Position numbers and translations under genes: made by a program. DNA of 64,000 nt, from assembly GCA_021234155.1 (NCBI GenBank), contig JAJEKV010000034.1, positions 2,602,001 to 2,666,000 on the forward strand, written 5' to 3'. The DNA is from Isoetes taiwanensis. Lineage: Eukaryota; Streptophyta; Lycopodiopsida; Isoetales; Isoetaceae. Within the stretch, counting starts at the first letter, position 1; each line of letters starts with the position of its first letter. The notes under the pieces were generated by a model. That model saw only the letters and a list, made by a program, of their open reading frames with translations. It was not told the origin of the DNA and did not search any database. Positions 32,200 to 47,061 of the stretch are shown here, piece after piece.

Positions 32200-33200
32200 T
32201 AAAGCCATTTAGATTCTGCATAGGAGTTACAAAACGGTGAACCCCTATTTGTGTTTGTGGCTTATGGCAGGTTAGATATTTGAGTTGATGATGATAAGCA
32301 GTAATTAAAGACAAGAGTGGAGAATGAATTAGGCTGATTTCTTGCATTGAGAATGATAAAGGCATGTGAACATTTGTAGAGCTTTGTGTTATTTGCACGA
32401 TGTTCAGACTAGTCAATGGTTGACAGCAGTGAGATGTTTTAAAAGGCAATGGGCTGATTTTTGGATCTATGTTTGCATAATGTCTACACATAGACCAATT
32501 AGGGATTTGTTGGAGATGGACCATATGAATGGTGTAAAATGGTCGAGTTTACCTTGAAGTTTGTGTATAGCCATTTAATAGAACCATTTCAAAGTTTAGA
32601 GCATGTGAAATGAAAAGCTTTGTGTTATCCATACGATGGTTTGAGTGGTCAATAGTTAGCGTGATTAAAGTGTTTGTAGTCAGGCAAGCTATAATAATAT
32701 GATCTGAAGCTCTATTGTGGGAGTTGCAAAAGGTGAACCTGCATTTGTGTTTGTGGGTTATGACAGATTAGACATTTCAAGCGATGATGGTATAATACTA
32801 GGATTTATGGAGGTTGGAGAATAAAACGGGCTAATTTTGGATTGAGAATGATGATGGTCTGTGATCTAAGTGTATAGATTGTGCAAATATAGATGAATTG
32901 GAGATTTGTTTGGATGGGACATATGAACATTTGCAGGTCCTTTTGTTTGTTATAGTTTGTTTTCCATTGGTTTGTTGGCGTTCACATCTATGCCTTAGAT
33001 TGCAAGGCTTATGGAATGAGTCTTGTGTACAGGCATCAAATAGAACCATGCATGAGGCTGCATGGTTGAGAGGTGTGCTAGTTTATTGCTTGTTGATTAG
33101 CTGGCAAGGCTGTGGTGATTGCGTCTAGATTGTTTGTTCTAGCTTGATTCTCATTGGTTTGTTGGCATTAACATCATTGAAGTGTTTTAATTGCCATATA
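32200..33200. repeat. Diverged intronic repeats
   Basis: 32215-32530 resembles 32705-32935 (shared AAAGGTGAACC, TTTGTGTTTGTGG and GGAGATTTGTT). A second pair, with TTTGTT-TAGYTTG and CATTGGTTTGTTGGC, lies at about 32945 and 33135. This probably represents the intron of whatever gene occupies 31.7-37.5 kb. Confidence 0.55.
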
Positions 33201-33329
33201 GCAGCAGAGCAAATGTATATGGACAATGACGGTGCCCTAGACCTCTGTTTGCACCATTAAACTCATTATCGTACCTATTTGATGCCATTTGTGATTGTTT
33301 TGAAGCTGTTCTGGCATTTTGTTTGCAGG

Positions 33330-33460
33330 TTTGTTTTCTGCCCCAGTTCTGGATTCACCTACTTCAAAGCTACAAACAACCCAAATAGTCATGAATCTTC
33401 TCTTCCTGATCAATTTGGACGTTTTCTAGACCGCATGGCTTTCACAATGATCCGTTAAGG
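33330..33460 (+). other. Candidate exon upstream of the CLC exons
   Basis: TTTGCAG|GTTTG acceptor at 33329 and TTAAG|GTATGT donor at about 33460 bound a frame containing SSGFTYFKATNNPNSHESSL that closes with TAA right at the donor. It could be a 5' non-coding or damaged exon of the CLC gene. There is no homology to confirm it. Confidence 0.3.
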
Positions 33461-33714
33461 TATGTTTTCTTTGTCATGTTGCATGGAAAAAAATTTCATT
33501 ATGGTGTATGATTGAGATAAAGAAGTTGTAGTGGAATCGCTCTTACTATCAAACAACGGATTCATAGGTCTTGGAGAACTTGCCAGATCTTGTTAGTTTC
33601 AGTTAAGCAAAATGGCAAAAAATATTGCCTTTCTTTTTTTAGTTTTGAGGGCATATCCTGTGTACTGAACTTTTTGGACTAGCTATCTTGTGTGGCTCAT
33701 GTACTATGATTTAT

Positions 33715-34195
33715 TTCACTCATTTGTACTATGAATTTGAAAAACATGTACCTAGCATCTTTTATAGCCTGTTCTCTAAGCTTTCCAATGCATGCTCATG
33801 TTTAAGAAATGGAGCTTCCTTGTTGAAGTTACGATCATGTTGCTACTCTGCCGTAAATTTAGAACAGCAAATGGATTTTGTCATATTTGACATATTTAGA
33901 CTAGGAATTTGAAAAACATGTACCTAGCATCTTTTATAGACTGTTCTCTAAGCTTTCCAATGCATATTCATGTTTAAGAAATGGAGCTCCCTTGTTGAAG
34001 TTACGGTCCTGTTACTACTCTGCTGTAAATTTAGAGCAGCAAATGGATTTTGTCGTATTTGACATATTTAGACTAGGAATTTGAAGAACATCTACCTAGC
34101 ATCTTTTATAGACTGTTCTCTAAGCTTTCCAATGCATGCTCATGTTTAAGAAATGGAGCTTCCTTGTTAAAGTTACGGCTCTGTTACTACTCTCT
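33715..34195. repeat. Tandem repeat of about 175 bp, three units
   Basis: Units share ACATGTACCTAGCATC, TCTCTAAGCTTTCCAATGCA, ATGGAGCTTCCTTGTT and GCAAATGGATTTTGTC. The third is truncated just before the CLC acceptor at 34237. A diverged inverted relative lies at 53640-53760, so the unit derives from a dispersed repeat. Confidence 0.9.
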
Positions 34196-34237
34196 TATGT
34201 GATTTTGACAGACCTAGTGGCATTATATTACTTGCAG

Positions 34238-37200
34238 CCAAACCTGGGGTACGCTACGTACGGATAACGTCGAATTGGCTGGACTTAGGACCAGTTTTCA
34301 GGAACAAGATGGTGAGATTAGAACTGCTGAGGCATCCAGTTTGTTGCATCAGTCATCTGCAGATTCTGACTTGGAAGCTCAACATATTAAACCAAGCACC
34401 AGCAACATTGAAAGCGAACCACATAAGCTAAGAGAGCGAGGGTCAGTTTTGCTGCTGCGAACAGCATCAATGGCCCATGTCCGTGACAGGGTAAAAGAGG
34501 TGCCTCCAGAGTGGGCTTTGCTGTTGATGGGATGCTTTCTAGGATGCGCCACTGGAGTCAGTGTTGTGGCATTCAACAAGGGGGTAAGTAATTATGTCAA
34601 ATTGTACATCAAACTATTGTCATGGCCACTTTATTGGAAAATTAACAACAACATGTGATGTTAGTCATGGTCAGTGCGTTAGGTATCTGAGGATTTTGTT
34701 TCTAGAATTGGTTTAAATTCTTATTGTATCAAAATATTTGTTAGCCTCTGGATTGGGATCTGAGACACAGAATACTTAAACCTTCACGTATTTATTTATT
34801 ACTCTAATGCACAAGTTATACAGGTACATTTGATACATGATTTTGCTTGGGCTGGTGCTCCACATGAAGGTATGGCTGCGCCTCCAGAAACTTTCCGAGA
34901 CTTGGCATCGAATTATGTTAGTCCCTGTTGTTGGTGGTGTTATAGTTGGTGTTATGCATACGTTGTTAGCTATTTTGGATCAATTAAAGGCGTGTAGGCC
35001 ACATGAAAGGCGGAGGGTGGACTTGCTAGCAGCATCTTGTCCTGTCATAAAGGCAACGCAAGCTGCCGTGACGTTGGGAACGGCATGTTCTTTAGGGCCA
35101 AAAGGACCAAGTGTTGATATTGGGCGGGCTTGTGCATTTGGATGCTCAGAGCTCATGCAGAATAATAGGGAGAGAAGAATAGCACTTCTTGCAGCTGGTG
35201 CAGCGGCTGGCATTTCTTCAGGTTTCGTCTCAGAATTTTAACTTTCCAACTTTGTTCTATGTGCATGCACTAAGCTGGCAAAGATTATTAAAATTACATG
35301 CTAACAGTACTTCTGCTCAATTTGATAGCGCAATAAAAATTATTCTCAGCTATGTAAAGTTTCTACTACACGTCTAGTTGGTTTCAGTTTTGCCCTATGA
35401 ATTATTGAAATATCTTCAGTCTTTAGATTAATGCTCCATTTGGATGTTGCTTCTCAATTTTTAGCTATATAGGATGCCAGTACAAGAATAAATAGGACAA
35501 ATAGCTTCCTGAATACCATTCAAGTGAGGTCGGGGTGCTTGAAAAGTAGAATAAAATTTTGCCAAATTAGTTTATCTGAAGTTGGGAAGAGATGAACAAG
35601 GGAAGGAATCAAAGATTTGAGTGTAAAGACCAAAATTGATAGCAATATTTGCTAAACCATCGAAAATCCATAGAAATGTTTTCTAGCTGTGGTATGTCTT
35701 TAGAAGTCTTATGACTGGAGATAACTTTTGTTTTTGATTGCTATCCTTGCACGTTCAGCCTATTGAATTACAATTCTTATCCTTCTTCACATATCTTCTT
35801 CGTGCATGGTCAACTCCTTTCTAACAAAGGCTAGTGCAAGGACAGAGAATGTAAAACCTTTTGTAAGCACAGAAGCCAGGTCATGTCACATCATGTTTTA
35901 ACCACCTGTTTCAATGCAGGTTTCAATGCACCTGTTGCCGGATGTTTTTTTGCAATAGAGACAGTATTACGTCCATTGCAGAGAATTCACCACGACTTAC
36001 AACTGCTATGATTATTTTAGCATCAGTATTATCTTCAACTGTCTCGAATGTACTGCTCGGAGAGTCTGCACCTTTTACAGTTCCTACTTATGAGTTGCGT
36101 TCTGCAGCTGGTAAGCTTATGCCTTATTTAATGAGTTTGAAGAAAACAATTGAAAACATTCAGTCATCTGCAGAGCTTCCACTATATTTGATGCTTGGGA
36201 TGCTTTGCGGAGCTGTGAGCGTTCTTTTTACAACTGGTTTACCTCCATGTTTGATTTCGTTAAAGAGCATCTTGGTATTCCACCTTCTATAACACCTGCT
36301 CTTGGTGGGCTTGGAGTTGATATAATGGCATTAAGGTACCCTGGAGTCCTTTACTGGGGCTTTACAAATATTGATGAGATTCTACACTCCGGGAAAACTG
36401 CTCTAGCTCCAGGCAAATCGCTTGTCACACAGCTAGTTTTTGCAAAGGTTGTATCAACTGCATTGTGCAAAGGTTCAGAGCTTGTAGGAGGTGTATATGC
36501 GCCAAGTCTGTTTATTGGGTCAGCATTGGGCTCTGTTTATGGGTCATTTGTTGGTACAGCAATAAATGCAGCTATTGTAGGGCATGATGCTGTTGCACAT
36601 CCCCAGGCATATGCTTTGGTAAGTAAGATTTACAGTTCCTTTATTGAAAACGCACCATAATAACATAATATAAACGCTAAATACAGTAATGCAGTAGAGT
36701 CTTGTAAGGGGATAGATGTGTAGTGAAAGCTTATCTAGCATGATCACCAAGTTCCAGTATGCTGTAGAATGCATAGGACACACCAGCCATTAGTAAGAAA
36801 AATGAATCCTTGTGGCACCTAATGGTTCTTTGCCCACCATTGCATTTCACAATAATTATTGTATAAAACAAGTGCATTGACATCTGTGTTTGCATTGGGC
36901 TTTCATGTCTCAAGAGGTTATGTCCCTATGAATAGTGGCAATATTTACTTTATTAAAGTTCATGCCAATTGCGACTCTTACATATTGTTGAAGGCAGCTT
37001 AGGCGTATTTATACTGTTCAATGCAGTTCAGAGATTGTGGAATTCAACCTTTGAAAGCGCATCTGTCAAGAAAGGAGTTACAGGATTAATTTGCAAAAGA
37101 TTGGCCTTTAGGGAACATTAGAGTCCTGCGGTTTAGGCATGGGCATCTGAATTACATGAAATCACCTGGAGTTATGGCTGGCATATCTTTATTTATAATA

Positions 37201-37554
37201 TATATTTCAGACATTCCTTCAATAAACTTTCACGATTTATTCCGTGTCCATATTTTGATAAATGAATTAGATCTCACGTCTCAAATGTACAAGAATGTGG
37301 TTTTAATATGCCTCCAAAGCACGACAGGTTTTTTTTGCAAAGTACTAGCAAGAACATTTCCTAGCTTATTTAAAACAAGGAAACATTTTCTAGCTTATCT
37401 AGTATAGTGTGTGGAAAAACCCTAACATGTGAACCATTTGTATTTCTAGGTGGGAATGGCAGCTATGCTTGCTTCTGTGTGTTCAGTGCCATTGACCTCT
37501 ATTTTATTGCTATTTGAACTTACAAAGGACTATCGGATCCTGCTCCCTCTCCTG
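34238..37554 (+). pseudogene. CLC-f/e-like chloride channel gene, five exons visible, frameshifted and incomplete
   Basis: Exons: 34238-34583, 34824-35221, 35920-36110, 36174-36618 and 37450-37554, all with GT-AG borders. The introns include one of only 63 bases (36111-36173). Translation matches plant CLC-f-type proteins: KEVPPEWALLLMGC, HDFAWAGAPHEG, QAAVTLGTACSLGP, NRERRIALLAAGAAAGI, TTAMIILASVLSSTVSN, ALGGLGVDIMALRYPGVLYW, GGVYAPSLFIGSALGS, then CSVPLTSILLLFELTKDYRI. Such proteins are endomembrane anion channels or exchangers. Three frameshifts break it, near 34872, 35978 and 36230, each beside a CTG or CAG. The gating glutamate of the GxEGP filter motif is lysine (AAA, 35101-35103). The C-terminal transmembrane end and CBS domains are not found downstream. 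It is either a decaying gene or a real gene with sequence errors and distant 3' exons. Confidence 0.85.
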
Positions 37555-37559
37555 GTATG

Positions 37560-39550
37560 TCCTCCATTATATTTGTAGCAGATTTACCAAAGAGCAAAGA
37601 AAAATTATTATTTTGTACAGGGAAGAAACTGATGAAGAAAGATGATATTAATATCTACAAGTGACTCTATATTTATGAAACCAATTAATAAAAATGTGAC
37701 CCATATAGAGCTAGAGGCAAGTGAAGTGCCACCTGGAAGTATAGAATCAGAACCAAAATGTACTACCAAATGTTGAAATTAAGATGATGCATATTTTCCT
37801 GACCAGATGGAGCAAACAAAGACCATATTAACTTATGCACGAGAACGCTTAGGTCTATGAGACCAATTATTTTGTATTGTGTTAGATGAGCTTGGACTGC
37901 TATATCCCATATTTAATATGTGTAGCGTGTTTTTGGATTGTCCTTCTAGTATCTGATCCAGTAATTGTTTCCTCTTCTAGACATGTTCGCTCAAATGTTG
38001 ACACATGAATGCATCATGATTGTATAATGCAAATGGGCAGAATCTTCACCATTCGATATTTCGCATTAGCCAAGTTGTTCTAATTCCAAGGCTCTATGGA
38101 ATCTTCACCATTCGATATTTCACATTAATTAAGTTGTTCTAATTCCAAGATTCTATGAGTGGAATGTTATACTTTATAGTTGCAAAGGCAAATAAGAGTA
38201 ACAATATATATCGTACTATATATATAATTATTTGAATGTATCTGGTGATATAGATAGTCTAATATTGAAATGGATCTAGGCCGTTTCTTTTGGGGATGAT
38301 GGAGGTGGGACATTCTTATCCGTTTGATTTCTATGGGAGGCATGCATGTGCATGCATGGGGCATGTCACACATTTGACGTTCGTCGGATCAAAGGGGGCA
38401 GGTGATATCTTAGCCATCGAATGTGATGGGAGGGTGATTTGATGGTAGCATAATTGGGGCATTAAATGGGCATCTATTCTTGGCTAGCCAGGTATATTGA
38501 TCGCATTAAATGCTGTGTGATGCGGTGGCGGGTGGCAGCAAGATCTAATGGCCCTCTTGTGACGGGGATAGGCCGATTATCTTTTCTTCTTTCTTGCTTT
38601 CGGCTTGAAACAAGAACTTTAGAATATTTGGAATTTTGCACATTTGACGAGCTCTTAGTTAAAAAAATCCATGGCAATTAGGTGAGCTATCTCTATTTGC
38701 AATAGTTTAGCGAGGAATGATCTAGAATATAATGGTAAAAAGGAAATTTTGGATCGAATTACCTTAGCTAAAACCGCCTAAGATCTAATACATTAGGCTT
38801 TTAGCTAAAACCGCCTAAGATCTAATACATTAGGCTTTCTAGCTAATCTTTTCAAGAAAATATCTAGTGCATGGTCCGTCCGTAAATGAGTAAAAATCCC
38901 TGCTTCGCCTTTGGGAAATTAGGCATGCGTTTTGAACATATAGAGACCTTTTATCTTGTGTGATTGAAAAAGAAAAATGGATACTCTCTAATCGGCCGAT
39001 TTGCTTCCAGTGCCGGATTTGTGTTGATCCGTATTTGACATCTAGCTCCGGTTGGCTTTCTCTTATAAGTCTTTGCATGATTTAGCCAATGTAATTTTTT
39101 TTTCTTGCATTTTCTCGCCATAATCTTAGCATCGAGTTCCAAGAAGGTGGAGCTCTAGTGCAAAAAGAGCATTTTGGCATAGTAATGGTCCTTTTGTTTT
39201 AATCATACCCCAATGACCACAACCCAAATTTTAAATAAACTATGCTACTGATCCCGCTTTAGGAAAGGTTCATCATATACTGGGCACCTTCAATCAAGTC
39301 AATTGCAAATTTGAGGCAAGTTCATGTCCGAGTTCACTACTCATGGTTTACTGATGGCTTTGCGACCATGTTTAAGGTGCGAAAACATCATCTTATAAGA
39401 GTCACCACTAACATGCATATTCAAATTAATGATAAATCAATTTGCTTTGGATTGATAATGCTTGCTGCTTATTCCCAATATGAGCAGTTATCATCTACGA
39501 GAATACTGTTTCAGATTATACCTGAGCGACTGCGGTTACATGTCAAAGAC
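37560..39550. other. Unassigned, with two short tandem duplications
   Basis: A 58-bp unit (AATCTTCACCATTCGATATTT...) is doubled at about 38042-38157, and a 37-bp unit (AGCTAAAACCGCCTAAGATC...) at about 38765-38838. A CATGCATG minisatellite lies near 38340. No exon continuing the CLC gene was found. Confidence 0.5.
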
Positions 39551-39555
39551 AAATT

Positions 39556-39930
39556 GAAACTTTTGATATGTTCCAACATATGCCTGAAAAGAATGCGTCT
39601 CTTGGAATGACATGATCGAAGTTTGTTTATGCCGTGACATGCTTAACGAAGCCTTAGCAGATTTTAATCTGATGCCTGACATGAATGTAGTATGTTAGAA
39701 TACTATGATCTTTGCTCACATTGAAAAGGGCAAAGTAAAGTTGCCATTTCAGCTATTTTAGCAAATGCCCAGTGTATACGTGACTTCATGGAAGATTATG
39801 GTAAGTAAGTACATTAACATCGCACGACCAGCTCAAAGAACCATGTCTGATGTTCTAGCTTTATGATTTGCAGGATATGCTCAGGAGAAACAGTTGAGAT
39901 ATGCACTCTGTTCCTTCCAACATCTTTAAG
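39556..39930 (+). pseudogene. PPR protein fragment
   Basis: Readable as successive pentatricopeptide repeats: TFDMFQHMPEKNA, then (shifted frame) WNDMIEVCLCRDMLNEALADF, NLMPDMNVV, NTMIFAHIEKGK, QLF-QMPS, TSWKIMV, and GYAQEKQLRYAL near 39875. Two TAG stops replace expected Trp/Gln codons and a frameshift occurs near 39600. This is the style of plant PLS-class PPR proteins, RNA-binding factors of organelles. The copy is dead and incomplete at both ends. Confidence 0.75.
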
Positions 39931-39959
39931 TGACGATTAAGACATCAAATCTGACATGC

Positions 39960-40680
39960 AACATGCACAAGACTCAGAATGTCAGTCTGCATGTAGAACA
40001 GGGTTTTTCAGATTTTCTTTGATGAGCTGCATTTTAGAGATCTATTGTGTCTCAGCCTCAAGTGTTTCTACGGAATGCTTTAATTTCAACATATGCGTGT
40101 CTAACCTTTTGGGCAGGCCATTAAAATGTTGGATATGATGGTTAAGAGAACTACCAAGCCATGCAACACAATGATTACCATATATGATGCTAGAATGGCA
40201 CGGCTGCATTATGCCATCAGACTTATTTCACAGAATGCAGGGAATTTTAAATAAAATGTTGAAAACGCACACAATGTTGATGTTGACCCACCCAATGTGG
40301 TGGCACGACGTGGATCCCTCATTCTAATGGTCCATTGTGCACATCATCCCTTTTGATGCATTTTGGATGTGCCGATGTTTGACTTCTGGGGGGCTTTTAC
40401 GACCATTGTGTGTGTCTCCGGTGTATTTTGGATACCTTAATTAACCATTATATATAATTTATATGTATTTGTCAACCATAGAGTATTTATGTGACCATTG
40501 TGTATTCCATAATCACTAAATCTTGCTTCATTGCTATCCTGACCATTGGTCAGAGGAATAATCTGGCATATGGAAACACCCATAAGCGTTTTTAAAGATC
40601 TGATGATATTCTTAAGGGTGCCTTCATTTACCCAACACTATCAGCAACAACATATTCTCCACAAAAACAACTTCATGGGG
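39960..40680. other. No recognisable gene
   Basis: Unassigned. Only short frames without recognisable motifs. Confidence 0.4.
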
Positions 40681-41275
40681 AACCTTCATGGGATCTTAGA
40701 GAATCTTGGAGAATCCACATACAATCTTGGGAAATCTTTGGAGAATTTTTAATTTTATCACCAGTCGAGGGTGATAAAATCTTCATAAACATTTACACCA
40801 CAAACTACCAATCAATTTTGTAGTGCAATTTTTTGTGTTCTTTTATAAGCATTAGCTGTCAATGCATGTGAAGTACAAGATTCGTGTAAGCATGACCCTT
40901 GCTCTCACATGCCCCAACTTATGCCCGCAACAGAAGTCGAGGGTGATAAACATCTTCGTGAGAATTTTAACCACATTCGTAATGCAAACATGCGAGAATG
41001 TTACCTCTAGGGTGTGCTTTGTAGTGTGTCTACGAGTTTCTTCAAGGAATCTTGCTATAATATTAAGGAATACTCGTAGTATCTTGGGTAATCTTAATAC
41101 ATTCCTAGAAAACCTCGTAGAATCTTATAGAATGTCTCTAGATTATTGGGTAGTTTTAAATTTTGGTGAATTTAGAAACCTTATAGAATCTTGGGAAATC
41201 TATACTTCCCAATGTACGTACATTTGACTTCGTATACAACCTCGTTTCATTCCATTTTATTTTATCCCATTGATA
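40680..41275 (-). repeat. GATTCT satellite (inverted) ending in family A terminus
   Basis: Words such as AGAATCTTGGAGAATCC mark the inverted satellite. GATAGTACAAAAACTTGTA at about 41272 is the inverted family A terminus bordering the (AT)n array. Confidence 0.7.
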
Positions 41276-41286
41276 GTACAAAAACT

Positions 41287-44385
<3,099 letters not shown>

Positions 44386-44410
44386 ATATATATATATTTA
44401 TATATATATA
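44386..44410. repeat. Short AT tract at the 3' end of element 2
   Basis: Interrupted AT dinucleotides between the left LR and the conserved 3'-UTR motif, equivalent to 19032-19165 in element 1. Confidence 0.9.
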
Positions 44411-44418
44411 AAAACAAT

Positions 44419-44501
44419 CCCTACCTCCTACCGGAAGGCATAAGCTGGTCTAAATGTAGTAAAGGGGTGGGAGGGTCCCTATACTACATAGAGACCCTCC
44501 C
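44419..44501 (-). promoter_or_regulatory. Conserved 3'-UTR motif and hairpin of element 2
   Basis: CCCTACCTCCTACCGGAAGG (plus strand) is identical to element 1. The adjacent hairpin has 14-nt arms at 44469-44482 and 44488-44501 with one mismatch and a 5-nt loop. The sequence outside the arms differs from element 1, but order and spacing are kept. Confidence 0.7.
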
Positions 44502-44529
44502 TGCCCACTACCCTGTTCACATCCAGTGG

Positions 44530-46596
44530 TCACTCCACTTTGTAACTATTTAGGATTTTGGTTACAGCAGATATGTCATATTTTAAACCAGGAAAGTTAC
44601 CTTTTTTTAGTGCTTTGTAGACCGTATACTGTATGTCCCTCTCCGTGAAGCCTTTCGTAGTAAACGCTTGCATTAGTCTGCGTATATCGTTGGCTGCTGA
44701 GACAGGGTTAGTATGAACGTAGAGGTGAGGCATTATTTGTGAAATTATGACATTTTTTGCCCACGCATATGGTCTACAAGCATCAGCCTGCACATATTTG
44801 GAAATCTGAAATGGCAGTTTGTCCCGCTTGTCATAATGGAATGTTTCATACAGTCCATGATATGGATCCAAAACCACAATGCTCATATTAAGGAAGTTCA
44901 CCTTCCTGCCTTTGTTCTCCAACCCTATATAATCCCCCCAGTAGTCTGTTTCATCTTCAATTTTTAGGTACTCCAGATTATAGATGGTATCAGTTGGATT
45001 ATCCTTAGATTGTAATCCCAAATGCTTCCTGATGTAGCAATTGTTCAAGCTTAAAAGGTCATCCATATATCTGTAAGTATTAGCAAAGGCAGCTGCCTCT
45101 TTGTATTTTCCAACGCGTACACATTTAAGCATGAATTGGAGTTCGAACCATGCTAGGTACAAATTGCACCAAGCCGGACTGCATGAGAACCCCATGGGGA
45201 TTCCTTTGGCCTGCCTCCAGATCTTGTTGCCCATCTGCAAAAAGCAGTTCTGTAGCAGCCATGCATTCATATCCACAAATGCTTTTTCTGTGATACATAT
45301 CCATCTGTTGCTTTCAGGTTTAGCATGCTTCCATATAACTTTAATCTGCTCATTCTCACAGATTTTGTACCATAGATTATTGCTGGAGTGTTTTCTGTCT
45401 TGATGCTTCCAGACACTAGAGATGATATTTCTTAAAATTTGGCATATTCCCTCCTCCCCTTCTAAGGGGATATTCTCATAGCATTTTGTCACATCAGCTA
45501 CAAAGACGTCAGTAATTTTTACTGGCAGATTACACGTCACATCATATATAGATTCTACAATCCATGATGCTTTGATTTTTTCTTTCTGAAAAAAGTTGAA
45601 CTTTGCCAATTTGTTCTCACATATGCTTGGCCATATTTCAACAAACATTCCCAGACACGCTGCTATGAGAGAAGCTAGTTGTGAAAAAACAGATTGATGT
45701 GCACTAGTTATCCATCTATAACTATTTTTGTGCGCCTTAAAAATTCCAAGCATGAAGGGCAGATCTTTTGTTGCCAAAGTCCATTCTCCCATAAGGCTTT
45801 GGATCTCCGTAGTTATTTTTTCCGTAATATCATGTTGAGTATCTTGCTCCTGACAGAAGTCTTCACTATTTAGCCTGAGTAGCGCCTCATCTCTTATATG
45901 TTTGGGGCAGATAAATGCTGGATTATTGGCAGCTTTATCGATGCCAGCAATATAGAAATTGTCAACCAACCAATTTATATTGTTGATGACAGCCAAATCA
46001 TTAATCTGAAACTTTTTTGGGTTTTTACTGTCTTTCACCATCTTTTTGGCCAAGCTGTATGTTCTCTTTATGATTTCCTTCTTGCATGTTGAGATGAGAG
46101 CTTGATCCATGTTGGCTACTCTATGTCTGTGTACAGTAAAAAACTGTTCCATAGAGTTCAATATTTCATTTCTAAACTGTAAAAGGGTGAAGGGTCGGTC
46201 TGGTATATGGTTGAGTCCATTCTTGAGCCACCCTCTCAAGGCTTTACTATGGACTAAACTTAAATCCATCGTCCTGATGTGCCCAATATCCTCAGATATG
46301 TACTTCTTAAGGGATGGATTGGAACATGGACATGGGTTTTCCTCTTCTTGCGAGAATACCACTTTGGGCTTGTATAACATACTTTTAAGGTTTCTTACAA
46401 ACTTCCATCCAAAGGTGGTTTGCTGCCACATTTCTTCACCAGCTTCTCCCAAAACTGAGGTGAGCACATCCTTAAAGATGTGACTAAATTTAATTTTCTC
46501 CACGCTTTTGGAGAAGAAATTAAAATGCACATATTTATTTTGATCTTTCTCTCTTATTGTCCTGAGCCTCCACTTTCCTTCGGCATTCATGAGCAA
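44530..46596 (-). CDS. ORF2 of element 2: Penelope-like reverse transcriptase, 688 codons
   Basis: Intact RT homologous to 19274-21295 along its length. Motifs: CPCSNPSLKK (about 89-98), LPFMLGIFKAHK and YRWITSAH (about 279-300), motif A VFVADVTKCYENIP with Asp368, motif B KGIPMGFSCSPAWCN (464-478), motif C YRYMDDL with Asp512-Asp513, and NFLNMSIVV then YDKRDKLPF. The listed start is TTG; the first ATG is at 46590. The frame stays open upstream through a predicted acceptor (AAATTTACAG|AGAAAA at 46612/46611). It ends in a lysine- and tyrosine-containing tail before the 3'-UTR hairpin. No linked nuclease domain is visible. Confidence 0.9.
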   Translation of the reverse strand: MLMNAEGKWRLRTIREKDQNKYVHFNFFSKSVEKIKFSHIFKDVLTSVLGEAGEEMWQQTTFGWKFVRNLKSMLYKPKVVFSQEEENPCPCSNPSLKKYISEDIGHIRTMDLSLVHSKALRGWLKNGLNHIPDRPFTLLQFRNEILNSMEQFFTVHRHRVANMDQALISTCKKEIIKRTYSLAKKMVKDSKNPKKFQINDLAVINNINWLVDNFYIAGIDKAANNPAFICPKHIRDEALLRLNSEDFCQEQDTQHDITEKITTEIQSLMGEWTLATKDLPFMLGIFKAHKNSYRWITSAHQSVFSQLASLIAACLGMFVEIWPSICENKLAKFNFFQKEKIKASWIVESIYDVTCNLPVKITDVFVADVTKCYENIPLEGEEGICQILRNIISSVWKHQDRKHSSNNLWYKICENEQIKVIWKHAKPESNRWICITEKAFVDMNAWLLQNCFLQMGNKIWRQAKGIPMGFSCSPAWCNLYLAWFELQFMLKCVRVGKYKEAAAFANTYRYMDDLLSLNNCYIRKHLGLQSKDNPTDTIYNLEYLKIEDETDYWGDYIGLENKGRKVNFLNMSIVVLDPYHGLYETFHYDKRDKLPFQISKYVQADACRPYAWAKNVIISQIMPHLYVHTNPVSAANDIRRLMQAFTTKGFTERDIQYTVYKALKKGNFPGLKYDISAVTKILNSYKVE

Positions 46597-46611
46597 GATT
46601 CTGCTTTTTCT

Positions 46612-47058
46612 CTGTAAATTTATGATTAACCAAACTTAAAGTCAAAACAGGTATTCCTTATGAAAAATTAAAACCACCTTACCCCCAAACCTTCTCCCTT
46701 CTTTTTGCCCATTATATGGGTCATAAATGCTGTATTTGGCATACTCGCCTTTTCTTATTTCTTGCCTCAGGGGGCTACTTGCTCTGCAAGCTGTCGGAAT
46801 ACTAGTTTGGAGTTCTATATGTGTGTGTTTAGAGAATTCTGGTTATTGGCATACTAGCCTTTTCTTATACCTTGCCCTAGGGGGCTACTTGCATTGCAAG
46901 CTATGTGGATACATATTCGGAATTCTATAATTATGTATTCTAAATATTCTGAGATAAAACTGGATTAAACTTAAACGCATTCCATTTAATGGATAAACTG
47001 CTATATTATGCAAGCATCTACTGGAATTCTTTAAGTATAATGATAAATACCTCCATAC
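46612..47058 (-). other. Predicted phase-0 intron between ORF1 and ORF2, element 2
   Basis: The donor GAG|GTATGG lies three bases after the ORF1 TGA and the acceptor TTTACAG|AGAAAA just before ORF2. Splicing would give TTC-TGA-GAG-AGA-AAA in one frame, as in element 1. The 447 bases inside are AT-rich and contain a roughly 125-bp tandem duplication (CATACTNGCCTTTTCTTAT, about 46738 and 46850). Confidence 0.6.
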
Positions 47059-47061
47059 CTC

